Part shown: positions 58,001 to 64,000 of the stretch, piece by piece
Layout of the letters: each line of letters opens with the position of its first letter
Position numbering within the stretch: the stretch's first letter is position 1
DNA from: Blastomussa wellsi
Taxonomy: Eukaryota > Cnidaria > Anthozoa > Scleractinia > Plerogyridae
Direction of reading: 5' to 3'
DNA: 64,000 bases
NCBI GenBank assembly: GCA_947652115.1
Contig: OX393570.1
Coordinates: 9,261,846 to 9,325,845 of the forward strand
Program-made: the position numbers and the translations under genes
Notes under the pieces: generated by a model
Databases searched by the model: none
What the model was told of the DNA's origin: nothing
Seen by the model: only the letters and a program-made list of their open reading frames with translations

Positions 58001-60551
58001 TATTTTCTATGGGGAAGTATATCATGACAGGAGGAAATAATTTTGCTTTGGAAATAAATAGAGGATTTTGTATGATATTTTAAAATTATTACTTACATTA
58101 GCCTTTTGTCTTTCTATCTAATTTTCCTCTTTTTTGTCATACGTATTATACATGTGCCTCTGATTCAAACACAGAGAGCAACCTCATCCCACGTTAACAT
58201 GATTTGATCAATCTATTAACTGGTTGATTGACATGTGAATAGAAGAAGATTGATTGGCACGCTCACAAATTTATTTTCTTTTTACTTCTTAACAGACACG
58301 CAGACCAGACAGAGAGTCCACTTTACACAGCTGTGGACCAGCAGAAATCGAATTTGGAACCAAAAATCTCTTCAGTAGAGTCTAAACCAAACAGCCCTAT
58401 AAAAGGGCCTCTGGACCCAAATGCGTCATATGCTGTACCACTGAAGAAAAATAAGTCCAAGAAACCTTGTCATGGGTCTCAGGAGAAAACTACGGGTGAG
58501 AGTTGTTTATAGAAAGCAGTGGTGTAACTCCACAATATGAAATACAGTTTACTTGAATTTTTTAAACTTTACATCCTCCAATTTGTCATCCTTACGTCCT
58601 TTGTGTTATTACTGCAAATATCTCTTCTTCATACTACATCCTTATTTTTAAGACCCCCGTGCATGAAGTGGTTTTAACTGTATTATTTTCCTTGCAGAGA
58701 GTCCTCAAAAGTACGCTACAGAGGAAAGATCCCTCGAGCAGCCCATACCAGGGGATTTAGACCTGGACGACCCATCTAGCCTGCCATCTAGTGAGAGACC
58801 CCCAGACCTACCACGCCCCATAGCTATGCAACCTTGTAACCAAACAAAACCACATAATTACCACGAAAATAAAGGTACGTTTTAGCTTCCATCTACTCTT
58901 GCAATAGTCTCTTAATTAATCTGGAAGCCAATTTGCTGTTTTTGATCAAGAATTTTATCAAGAGCTACAGTGGCAACCTCCAGTGGTCTTAACTCTTTAC
59001 ATTGATAGTTCTTGCAATAGAGATATAATATGAGAGACTATATGGCGATAAAAAGAGGGGAATGTAGCGTTGTGAGACGCGGTCCTCACAGCATAGGAAA
59101 TTATCCATTAGATATTGCTTCTCCAATAGTGTTGTCTCTGTTTCTGTATTTTTAATACAGATGATGGGCTGGCTGGAGGTCCTAAATATTTCTACATACC
59201 AGACAAAAGAGATCGAGATGATTCAGATCCAGCTGAGACGCCTTATAATTCAAATCCCGCAGGCCAGAAAAGACAGGTACTCATTGAATTTGGTAGATTA
59301 TTCTGCTAGTTATACTCAAACATACGGCATTCGGTGTGTTAGTATATCTGAGTCAAACTGACCGAGTTGCTTGCGAACATTGTGCAAGCACTATGTTCCG
59401 GCGGAAGGGGAGGGGGGGCGGGGGGGTGTGTCGGTATTTCACGCCTATAAAATACCAGTCGCTCTGTGATCAGAATTTAGTACAGTGAATGGGGTGGGTA
59501 TAACAATGTTTGGCCCTCTTGTAAAAATGGCATGTTTTCATATCCACTAAACAGAACCACTAGTCTCGTCCGAAAATTGTTAGAACTTTGTTTGAAACTC
59601 TTGAACAACGAACCATATAAGTTTGGTATATCCCCGTTGTTCCGGTATGGCCGGTTGGGTGCCTTAGTAGTAGGATTTTTATTAGGCTCTCATATCAGTT
59701 GTCATGAAGCTCTTCGGCACCTCTAATTTCATTGGGTCTTGATACCACGAAGCTCTATTGTTTTAGGGTAGGTCCATTGTTATTATTGTTTGTCTATAAT
59801 TTTCCCAGCCAATCCAGAAGAGCTTCGTGGCGACCTTCTCATATAGTCATTAGTTAAGAGAATCCCGATTCTGCTTTGAGGGGTGGTGGGAGGCTCCTCG
59901 ATCCCCGAGATCCAGAATAGCCTTTAGAATTTCATGTACCATTTTGACAGAAAAGGTGGCCCTTTCATAAAACTTCGATGCCTGGTATCCCTTTCACATA
60001 CAGAAGGGTTACTACATTTCTTTCTTCATATTTCATTTGAATAAGAATATAACGTTTTCGACTGTTCGGTGAGTCGATCCGAAATATTTTGAAAATATCT
60101 AAATGTGAGTTTAGCGTTTGTGCTCCAGCTCGTGAAATGCCTACTCTTTCATATGCCTCCTAGACTACGAGCAGTCCCTTTTTTTCTTAGTCCGTCGAGC
60201 GCGAAGCGAAAAAATGGCCGCACGAAACCTGGGAGACGCGCCAGCCTCCAAAAAGTCTCCTGAAAAGGAACTGATGTGCCGTATAGCTGTAAAAACGCGA
60301 CATATTTGGCTGCGAGAACTTAATTTTCTTTTCTTCCTCTTTACTTTCCACAGCCTTATATGAACATCCGTGGTCAGCTCGTGATACCCGACTCGCAGGA
60401 TTCGGACAGTGTCCAGAGACCCGAATCCTTACGATCGCCGCGAAACACGTTTACCCGCAAATCGGAAGTACCTCCGAACCAGTGGCATCCCCGATGGTCT
60501 GAGTCCGATAACAGAGGACCAGATATAAATTACGTCAGTTGTATTGTCTGA
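37030..60551 (+). CDS. Gene B: multi-Ig, two-FN3 transmembrane receptor (complete)
   Basis: Twenty-one coding exons: 37030-37090, 41841-42200, 43897-44169, 45322-45615, 47602-47856, 48465-48728, 49516-49833, 50472-50753, 51226-51483, 52063-52359, 53460-53762, 53864-53884, 54311-54571, 55067-55222, 55640-55670, 56089-56264, 57538-57718, 58296-58495, 58698-58874, 59161-59276 and 60354-60551. They join to 4482 nt with a single terminal TGA, giving 1493 residues; the exact multiple of three supports the model. Signal peptide 1-20, N-terminal Ig-like 21-140, eight Ig domains to about 887, FN3 889-988, 7-residue linker, FN3 996-1082, transmembrane helix about 1101-1124, and a cytoplasmic tail of about 370 residues with a proline-rich stretch and a YMN motif near the C-terminus. 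The expected role is cell-surface recognition or adhesion with intracellular signalling; the ligand is unknown. It is the head-to-head paralogue of gene A. Confidence 0.93.
39458..39772 (+). pseudogene. Non-LTR retrotransposon (LINE) ORF2 C-terminus fragment
   Basis: The open frame ends with the common LINE post-RT signature: a KWGWIGHTLRKSP segment, then NWNPQGKRKVGRPKQTWRR, and a final RVRWRSVVAALC before the stop. No reverse transcriptase core, endonuclease or upstream ORF is present, so it is a 5'-truncated dead copy. Confidence 0.8.
41025..41261. mobile_element. Inverted-repeat MITE, TAGAACCTTCTCA ends
   Basis: The ends TAGAACCTTCTCACAATGTTG and its near-complement enclose about 237 bp. 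A second inverted pair (AAATCCCACT at 40950 and AGTGGGATT near 41207) suggests overlap with another element. Confidence 0.6.
41266..41431 (+). mobile_element. tRNA-derived SINE, family 2 (copy 2)
   Basis: The head GGCAGTGTGGTCGAGTAGTC is followed by the TTTGTAAATAGCCAACTG body and a TTTTTAAGGTTATTATG end. Same family as 28060-28247. Confidence 0.65.
41841..42200 (+). CDS. Gene B exon 2: N-terminal Ig-like domain (D1)
   Basis: 360 nt, phase 1-1, acceptor TTGGTAG and donor GTAAGT. Begins DCKPRFTRTPSSGNKVYVDE and ends LVEVIVV. The predicted B/C strands read FALSWDYYSDG; the F strand is RRTFECKVYF. As in A, serine replaces the usual B-strand cysteine and a second cysteine sits at the very start. 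By eye the domain shares only about a quarter of residues with exon A2 and is nine residues longer, by far the most divergent exon of the pair. Confidence 0.9.
43010..43556. mobile_element. hAT-like element with 8-bp duplication
   Basis: The termini TAGGCCCTTATAGATTATGC and the complement of TAGGCCTTTATAGATTATGC differ at one position. Flanks CGTTCGCT (43002-43009) and CGTTCGGT (43557-43564) form an 8-bp duplication with one change, the classic hAT size. It is rich in GCATAATTT repeats and has no gene. Confidence 0.88.
43897..44169 (+). CDS. Gene B exon 3: Ig domain 2
   Basis: 273 nt, phase 1-1. RTLLCVASGIPKPLITWYRD and GTYRCEALVTAPG carry the Ig cysteines and Trp. Nearly colinear with exon A3. 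Confidence 0.95.
44261..44281. repeat. Poly-G tract, 21 nt
   Basis: Uninterrupted G run in intron 3 of gene B. It can form G-quadruplexes in principle; its exact length is unreliable. Confidence 0.85.
45322..45615 (+). CDS. Gene B exon 4: Ig domain 3
   Basis: 294 nt, phase 1-1. The pyrimidine-rich acceptor TTTTTTTCCAG is followed by KPQHKENS; cysteines in GIFYCRTEAFPEA and GRYSCYGRNDVG. One codon longer than A4. Confidence 0.95.
45922..46218 (+). mobile_element. tRNA-derived SINE, family 1, best-preserved copy
   Basis: The head has A-box-like TGGCCTAATGGTTAG and B-box GGTTCGAGTCC, then the conserved body and a CTTAC-type tail. Target duplication ACCCACTATAT at 45911-45921 and 46219-46229. 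The left flank word GTACCCACTATATTGGGG is itself duplicated at 45889-45906. Intron 4 of gene B. Confidence 0.92.
46868..47409. mobile_element. TTAA-flanked inverted-repeat MITE
   Basis: TTAA at 46864-46867 and 47410-47413. The ends AGTGACTATACGGCC / AGTATCTATATGGCC are similar when inverted, and a second internal inverted pair lies around AACGCCCAATGAAG. Intron 4 of gene B. Confidence 0.75.
47602..47856 (+). CDS. Gene B exon 5: Ig domain 4
   Basis: 255 nt, phase 1-1, donor GTAGGT. LTLTCRADALPPPRYLWKFN and DAGSYTCKAENFYGSTETTR carry the Ig core; RVVNVEC is as in gene A. Confidence 0.95.
48067..48231. repeat. (GTCA)n/(GGTC)n microsatellite
   Basis: Tetranucleotide array alternating AGTC and GGTC units, with a CATATTCAGTCAGTCGG block appearing twice, in intron 5 of gene B. 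Confidence 0.93.
48465..48728 (+). CDS. Gene B exon 6: Ig domain 5
   Basis: 264 nt, phase 1-1, donor GTGAGT. Contains VNLTCIANGYPAPTYIIKRG and TYSCQPNNTVG. The C-strand Trp is missing, as in A6. Confidence 0.94.
49516..49833 (+). CDS. Gene B exon 7: Ig domain 6
   Basis: 318 nt, phase 1-1. VPYACTATAKPAADIMWMLD and GGTYSCLAFNVAGQ are the core strands. Confidence 0.95.
49834..50471. other. Intron 7 of gene B
   Basis: Unremarkable AT-rich sequence; nothing recognised. Confidence 0.5.
50472..50753 (+). CDS. Gene B exon 8: Ig domain 7 with extra CxxC
   Basis: 282 nt, phase 1-1. ATFTCKTIGNPAT and GWYSCIGTNTLG carry the normal pair; GCRGC adds a second pair as in A8. Confidence 0.95.
51226..51483 (+). 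CDS. Gene B exon 9: Ig domain 8
   Basis: 258 nt, phase 1-1. YTVNETNNISMVCRADSMP and DDGTYSCIAKNYLG form the core. Confidence 0.95.
52063..52359 (+). CDS. Gene B exon 10: Ig domain 9
   Basis: 297 nt, phase 1-1. VELTCIASGKPLPSLSWKRQ and KFYCIAVNLLGND form the core. Confidence 0.95.
52435..52560. mobile_element. hAT-like MITE, CAGGGGYGGAT family (copy 2)
   Basis: 126 bp with ends CAGGGGTGGATCTAG / CTGGATCCGCCCCTG and an exact 5-bp duplication CTTTT on both sides (52430-52434 and 52561-52565). It sits 75 bp past exon B10. Confidence 0.88.
53209..53448 (-). mobile_element. tRNA-derived SINE, family 1, against exon B11
   Basis: In complement, the head (GGCCCAATGGTCAGTGCGCT, then a GGGTCGAGTCCTGGCC B-box region) lies at about 53370-53448 and the body runs left. 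The head ends about 11 bp before the acceptor AG of exon B11, so it supplies the intron's 3' end. Confidence 0.85.
53460..53762 (+). CDS. Gene B exon 11: first FN3 domain
   Basis: 303 nt, phase 1-1. Contains VNVSWTPGYSGGYDQVFTVH and LYPKTEYEFTVQASNQAGKS. Very similar to A11. Confidence 0.95.
53864..53884 (+). CDS. Gene B exon 12: 21-nt micro-exon
   Basis: Acceptor GTCTTCAG, then TACCACCGGATATTGGAACA plus G, donor GTATGT. Encodes VPPDIGTG across the junctions. Skipping it would keep the frame, so it may be alternatively spliced. Confidence 0.87.
54311..54571 (+). CDS. Gene B exon 13: second FN3 domain
   Basis: 261 nt, phase 1-1. Contains VILVTWTVSDPEVTTLSLEI and LKADERYKFRMDMRRPGERN. Confidence 0.93.
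54572..55066. other. Intron 13 of gene B
   Basis: Contains a repeat-like stretch at 54720-54830 (TTTGGGCAGCATGAGAAAAT, CACCCCCCACCTTGG). No exon or complete element is recognised. Confidence 0.4.
55067..55222 (+). CDS. Gene B exon 14: transmembrane helix
   Basis: 156 nt, phase 1-1. A stalk is followed by WMIAAIAGAAGVFLLAIVVL and the basic KRHRKK stop-transfer. The small-xxx-small pattern is kept as in A14. Confidence 0.95.
55640..55670 (+). CDS. Gene B exon 15: 31-nt micro-exon
   Basis: Acceptor TTTGTAG, then 31 nt encoding ADNANKHPTS, donor GTAAAT. It shifts the phase from 1 to 2 and is needed for exon 16 to be in frame. Confidence 0.85.
55803..55836 (+). ncRNA. Hammerhead-ribozyme-like motif, Penelope-type (copy 3)
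   Basis: GCT and AGC pair as a 3-bp stem I. CCGACGA stands for the CUGANGA box (U4 to C), stem II is GGGC/GCTC, then GAAAC and GTC follow. Better preserved than copies 1 and 2. The flank to 55886 is the shared repeat tail. Confidence 0.62.
56089..56264 (+). CDS. Gene B exon 16: conserved cytoplasmic block
   Basis: 176 nt, phase 2 to 1. Contains YVVGGPDVASPTDCGRSYGR and ESIEDDPFIVAASIQSLNS, closely matching exon A16. Confidence 0.92.
56405..56610 (-). mobile_element. tRNA-derived SINE, family 1, degraded copy
   Basis: Complement features: a GTTCTTGGGCAAGATAA-like body, the GGCCGGATGGGCCAG 3' part and a degraded B-box (GAGTTCGAG). Borders approximate. Intron 16 of gene B. Confidence 0.6.
57538..57718 (+). 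CDS. Gene B exon 17: cytoplasmic tail
   Basis: 181 nt, phase 1 to 2. Encodes DSIRQQPEMLLNPGSRLSSN, continuing through a Ser/Gly-rich stretch to FKTFGTSFELVGTVPR. Low-complexity, likely disordered; no known domain. Its gene A counterpart is outside the window. Confidence 0.88.
57937..57973 (+). ncRNA. Hammerhead-ribozyme-like motif (copy 4, other family)
   Basis: CAGCA and TGCTG form a perfect 5-bp stem I. CTAATGA is the CUGANGA box with G5 changed to A; the GGC-TAGG-GCC region forms stem II; then GAAAC and GTC. The best stems of the four, but the core change should reduce activity. Intron 17 of gene B. Confidence 0.6.
58296..58495 (+). CDS. Gene B exon 18: cytoplasmic tail
   Basis: 200 nt, phase 2 to 1. 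Encodes QHADQTESPLYTAVDQQKSN and, later, NASYAVPLKKNKSKK. The tyrosines in LYTAV and SYAVP are possible phosphorylation sites but do not make canonical ITIMs, because the -2 residue or +3 residue is wrong. Confidence 0.88.
58698..58874 (+). CDS. Gene B exon 19: proline-rich tail segment
   Basis: 177 nt, phase 1-1. Encodes ESPQKYATEERSLEQPIPGD and then the proline-rich SERPPDLPRPIAM, whose PPDLPRP suits SH3 binding. Ends NYHENK. Confidence 0.9.
59161..59276 (+). CDS. Gene B exon 20: cytoplasmic tail
   Basis: 116 nt, phase 1 to 0. The acceptor TTAATACAG is followed by DDGLAGGPKYFYIPDKRDRD and an acidic stretch. The donor GTACTC follows CAG. The phase change is resolved exactly by exon 21. Confidence 0.85.
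60354..60551 (+). CDS. Gene B exon 21: C-terminus with YMN motif
   Basis: 198 nt including TGA. The acceptor TTTCCACAG is followed by PYMNIRGQLVIPDSQ, where Y-M-N fits the pYxN pattern bound by Grb2-type SH2 domains. The protein ends DINYVSCIV, which is not a clear PDZ ligand. Confidence 0.9.
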   Translation, partial: PYMNIRGQLVIPDSQDSDSVQRPESLRSPRNTFTRKSEVPPNQWHPRWSESDNRGPDINYVSCIV

Positions 60552-61380
60552 TGGAGGAGAAGACGCTGTTAAGGACACCAACCGTAACATAATTATGTCA
60601 TGAACGCAAAAGGAAATCACTCGCTTTTATACTGAACTGTAAGCAATTAATTGCTAACTTTCTCTTACACAGCCAGAATGAGATCCATCTTTGACATCAA
60701 AATGCAAGCTCACTAGTATCAGACTATTTTGTCAGACATGTGTAGATACAAAGCAATTTCAATTTTCGAGGCACTGGCAATTTTTAAAACTTGGAAAATT
60801 GCTTTCGTCGAAGTTGTTATGCTTATATGGTGATTACGTAAGTGCACGTGGAGAAGTCTTCAAACCAAACCTGGCTTTTCGCCGAATACAGCTGGATATA
60901 TTTTGTATTTTCTTGTGATCGTGAACGCTTGTAAATTTAGTCACGTTTTCGTTTCCCAGCATTCAACAGTCTATATCCCCTTACCGCATTTTTTGCATAG
61001 AAAAAATAAAATAAATTTGTTAACTTGTACAGATATAGTTCTACATTTAGTACTGATAGAGCCCTTTTTACTTGGGTGTCGAAAATAATTAGCGAATTCC
61101 TCTAGTCGTGCATTACTGCGCTCAGTGTTTGGTTTAAAAATCTCGCGCCACTTTTTCAACCAATCAGAAGTAAAATTAAGGTAAAACCAATCGTGACTCG
61201 CGCGCGCAAGTTTTCCTACGCTTTGTGTAGGCTACGTGCAATTTCACTTCGAATTTTTATTGGATCACTGAATTGTCTTCGTATTTTGTGATTGGCCAAA
61301 GTAATTACTTAGGTTTTGGTTTTACGACACTCGAAACTGTGAGATTTGTGTAACCTTAATTTTGTAAAACAATAAAAAAC
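60552..61380 (+). other. Probable 3' UTR of gene B
   Basis: After the stop codon, AATAAA hexamers occur at 61005-61014 (two overlapping) and at 61371-61376, both plausible polyadenylation signals. No other coding exon is seen. The real cleavage site cannot be chosen from sequence. Confidence 0.5.
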
Positions 61381-61528
61381 GTTATTATTTAGCTACTCCA
61401 TAATCTAAAGTTGCCAACAGATGCATTTATTATTATTTTTTGTGAACTGTCCAGATTAAAAATTTTGGACGGTGAAACACTTGACATGTTCATATAATAA
61501 TATTTTGGATGCTATATATAATTAATCG

Positions 61529-61685
61529 GTAATATGACCACATGCTGTCCAATTTGGAAATAATTGGATTCAAAAAATTCCTCGAACTGCCAAATTGGAC
61601 TAGGCCTACGGCTTCGTCCAATTTGCAGTCCTTGGAATTTTTTCATCCAATTATTGCCAAATTGGATAGCATGTGGTCATATTAC
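61529..61685. mobile_element. Fold-back MITE downstream of gene B
   Basis: The arms begin GTAATATGACCACATGCT and end in its near-complement, with paired CCAAATTGGAC words inside, giving a 157-bp hairpin. Confidence 0.8.
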
Positions 61686-64000
61686 ATATACTAATAGTTA
61701 GGTTTGTTTGCTGCAATTCGAGGCAAACGTCGTTCAAACACTTCACCTTGTTGCCGACAAATGTTCATTCTCTTCTCCTTCTATCCTCACCGTACCCCTA
61801 CTAAAATGTTGGTCAGTTACATCCATTGACTTGTGAGGCTATATTTTAACATAAGCGGACGATGCGCAGGTAATCCCACACTGAAGAAATGTCTCACTTA
61901 GAAAATCTCGCGTAGTGATGGCGGCAACTAAGAGACATCTTTGGCAATTGGAAATCGACGAAGGTGAATATAGCGATAACCTGTTCTAGGCCTTCGGTCA
62001 CCAAGAAGAGAAAGGTCTCGAAAAGGCGAGAAATGCACCTTTCCGGCTTACCCGAAAACCCTCCTTTTCCTTCGCTCACGCTCGTTCGCCTTTTCGCCCC
62101 GCTGAAAGAACTGACGTTACGAGCGTTTGTTCCGATGAGGCCATCGGGGTAAAACTTTGTTTAGACGAAGGGCCAATTCCGCTGTGAACGTCAGCTTTTC
62201 CAACTTCGATCGCTACTGTATGGGGTTCATCAATTTCTAAACGGTATTTTAACCTTCCCAGTTGTATTTTCCGTAATTTGTGCTTTGTTTTTGTTGAGAT
62301 ACCTTGCAACTTTTTTCACGTATTTATTGCTTACTGTAAGGAAACAGGTGCAAATTCTTCACCACCGCACTGGTTCCAGTTGTTTAACTATTAAATAATT
62401 TAGAAAACTATCTGCAAGATGAAATTGTTCGTAATTTGTTATTGGTGTTGTTCTTGTGGTACCTTTAAAATTCTTTTTCAGGTTTTTTTAGCTTACTCGT
62501 ATAGATACGGATCCTTCCGCTGGCCACAGTTACTGGTTCAAGTTGTTGAACTTTTTAATAATCTTGAAAATGGTCCTTCGTTCATTATTAAAACTCTATT
62601 AAGAAGGATATTCCGTTGTGCGGTGCATTTAACTGGAAGTAACATCGCAGTATTCGGCGATCTTCACGAAAAAGGCATTTATTTCTAGAGCCATGTTTTA
62701 AAATAAGTAAGAAATTGCTTGTGTTGTACAGATAGAGCTTGCATCAAACTCTTGAAATTACTTAGGTCTTTAGTAATAGTTTCGTATAGTCTTAATTAAG
62801 ATGTGAGAAAACCTTTAGCTTTACACTGAGGCCTTACGGTAACAAGGCCGTCTCAGGAGGGCCAGGCCATATTAATTAGCGGAGCTCCGGCGGCCCACAG
62901 GGCTGCAGAGGGGAGCCCGATACCCATAGCGCCATGCATGCATACAACCAGGAAAACCATGCCTTTCATTTTTCATGGTCAAAATCACAAGCGGCAAGGT
63001 GTGCGGGCGCGTGTGCTTTACGAAAGTCCATTCCACGTACGGACGCGTCCATACGACGACGCGCATCATGGCGGCCATACTTCAGAGATAAGAATATTTG
63101 CACATACGTGACAAGCGGCAATATTTGTTTTTCTGAAGCAAAAGATGAGGTGTTTAATTCCCGGAGGATTGGTTTGGGACACCAATATGGCCGCGGTTTC
63201 TTTGTTTTTGGGCAGCAGTATGGCCGCCGTGATGTCATTCGAAAACACTCTACAGGTTGACCTGGTTGCCATTAAAGTTAACGAATGCTTACTTATTACA
63301 TGACCGCTACGGCCCCGAGTTATTTCCTTCAGTTGGAAAACCACATGAAAATAAACTGTAAGAAGACCGTAAGACATCATATACCTTGACAAAAACACCA
63401 AACTAGAATGAAAATGACCAAAGTACGTACGAGAACGCGTTGACAACTTTGCCAATGGCAAAATGCCAGAACGTAAAAACAAAAAGGCAGTTGACAAGAA
63501 AGCAATGACAAAAACCGGGTTGTGCAATTTGTCATATTCCAATAGCAAAATGATAGAACGCGATCACAAAATGGCAAAATGCATCACCACCGTTAAATAA
63601 TGCAAGAACAAAAGAGTAGGATCCAACGGCAAAACTGATCGCCACAAGACGTGCACATTCAGTAGCAAGACAATCCCCAGTGATACAAACGTCTGTAAAT
63701 TTTTCAATGTTCAACTTACATTTTTTCAGCTGATATTACACCTGAAATGCTGAAACTTTGCAGGGCTACTTAAGTAAAGGTGTTCTTTCTAGTGCTGGTA
63801 TGCGATTTTAATTTTAACTTAATTGAAGTTTCGGCCGCCATCCTGGAGAAGGGTCTATTGGAAAACGGCATATACCATGTATTGATTGTGGCAGTAATCA
63901 CACTTTTGGGCTTTGAAAGTTCGCGGTTCCCATTGTCACCGTTCGATTTCCGATCGTAACAAACCTTTTGAATCGGTTTTCCCCGACTTCAGAATTGTCG
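61686..64000. other. Right flank without a recognised gene
   Basis: Open frames here (for example 63066-63548 minus, 160 codons) show no domain. 63420-63600 has repeated CAAAATGGCAAAATG / CAAAATGATAGAACG words, probably a degenerate repeat. 61990-62110 and 62870-63070 are somewhat GC-richer, without further meaning I can support. Confidence 0.4.

Noticed and set aside
58296..58495. Possible ITIM or ITAM at LYTAV or SYAVPL
   Set aside because: PLYTAV has proline at -2 and SYAVP has proline at +3, so neither fits the canonical pattern.
63066..63548. 160-codon minus-strand open frame at the right edge
   Set aside because: No recognisable domain; repeat-like surrounding words.

Overview
This is eukaryotic DNA, most likely from an anthozoan cnidarian such as a stony coral or sea anemone. 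That is inference from the AT-rich base composition, short exons in repeat-filled introns, the style of the Ig/fibronectin receptors and the repeat families; no species can be named from sequence alone. There is no bacterial, viral, tRNA, rRNA or CRISPR content.

The window is built around two paralogous single-pass cell-surface receptors arranged head to head. Gene A runs leftwards: its signal-peptide exon is at 31667-31739 and 16 exons are traced down to 1611, with the 3' end lying beyond the left edge. Gene B runs rightwards: its signal-peptide exon is at 37030-37090 and 21 exons end at a stop codon at 60549-60551. The reconstructed gene B reading frame is exactly 4482 nt (1493 residues). 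I placed the exons by GT-AG splice sites, frame and A/B homology. The first 16 exons correspond one to one, with equal or near-equal lengths and identical phases. Both proteins read: signal peptide, unusual N-terminal Ig-like domain, eight further Ig domains, a fibronectin III (FN3) domain, a 7-codon micro-exon linker, a second FN3 domain, a transmembrane helix and a tyrosine- and proline-containing tail.

The membrane-proximal half and the first tail block are strongly conserved between A and B, while the outermost domain has diverged greatly. This resembles invertebrate self/non-self receptors such as Hydractinia Alr, although function cannot be proven here. The 5.3 kb between the two first exons should hold both promoters. 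It contains a 56-bp minisatellite of 11 units, a trinucleotide microsatellite, a hAT-like MITE and SINEs.

The introns are a museum of mobile DNA: an apparently intact piggyBac transposon (601-residue transposase, TTAA at both ends) nested inside an older CAGGG-ended element; a deleted hAT element retaining a transposase C-terminus; many non-autonomous elements with 5-8 bp or TTAA target duplications; two tRNA-derived SINE families; a LINE fragment; and four hammerhead-ribozyme-like motifs of the Penelope type. Several insertions sit directly against splice sites of the receptor genes. From 60552 to the right edge I see no convincing gene, only the likely gene B 3' UTR and repeats.
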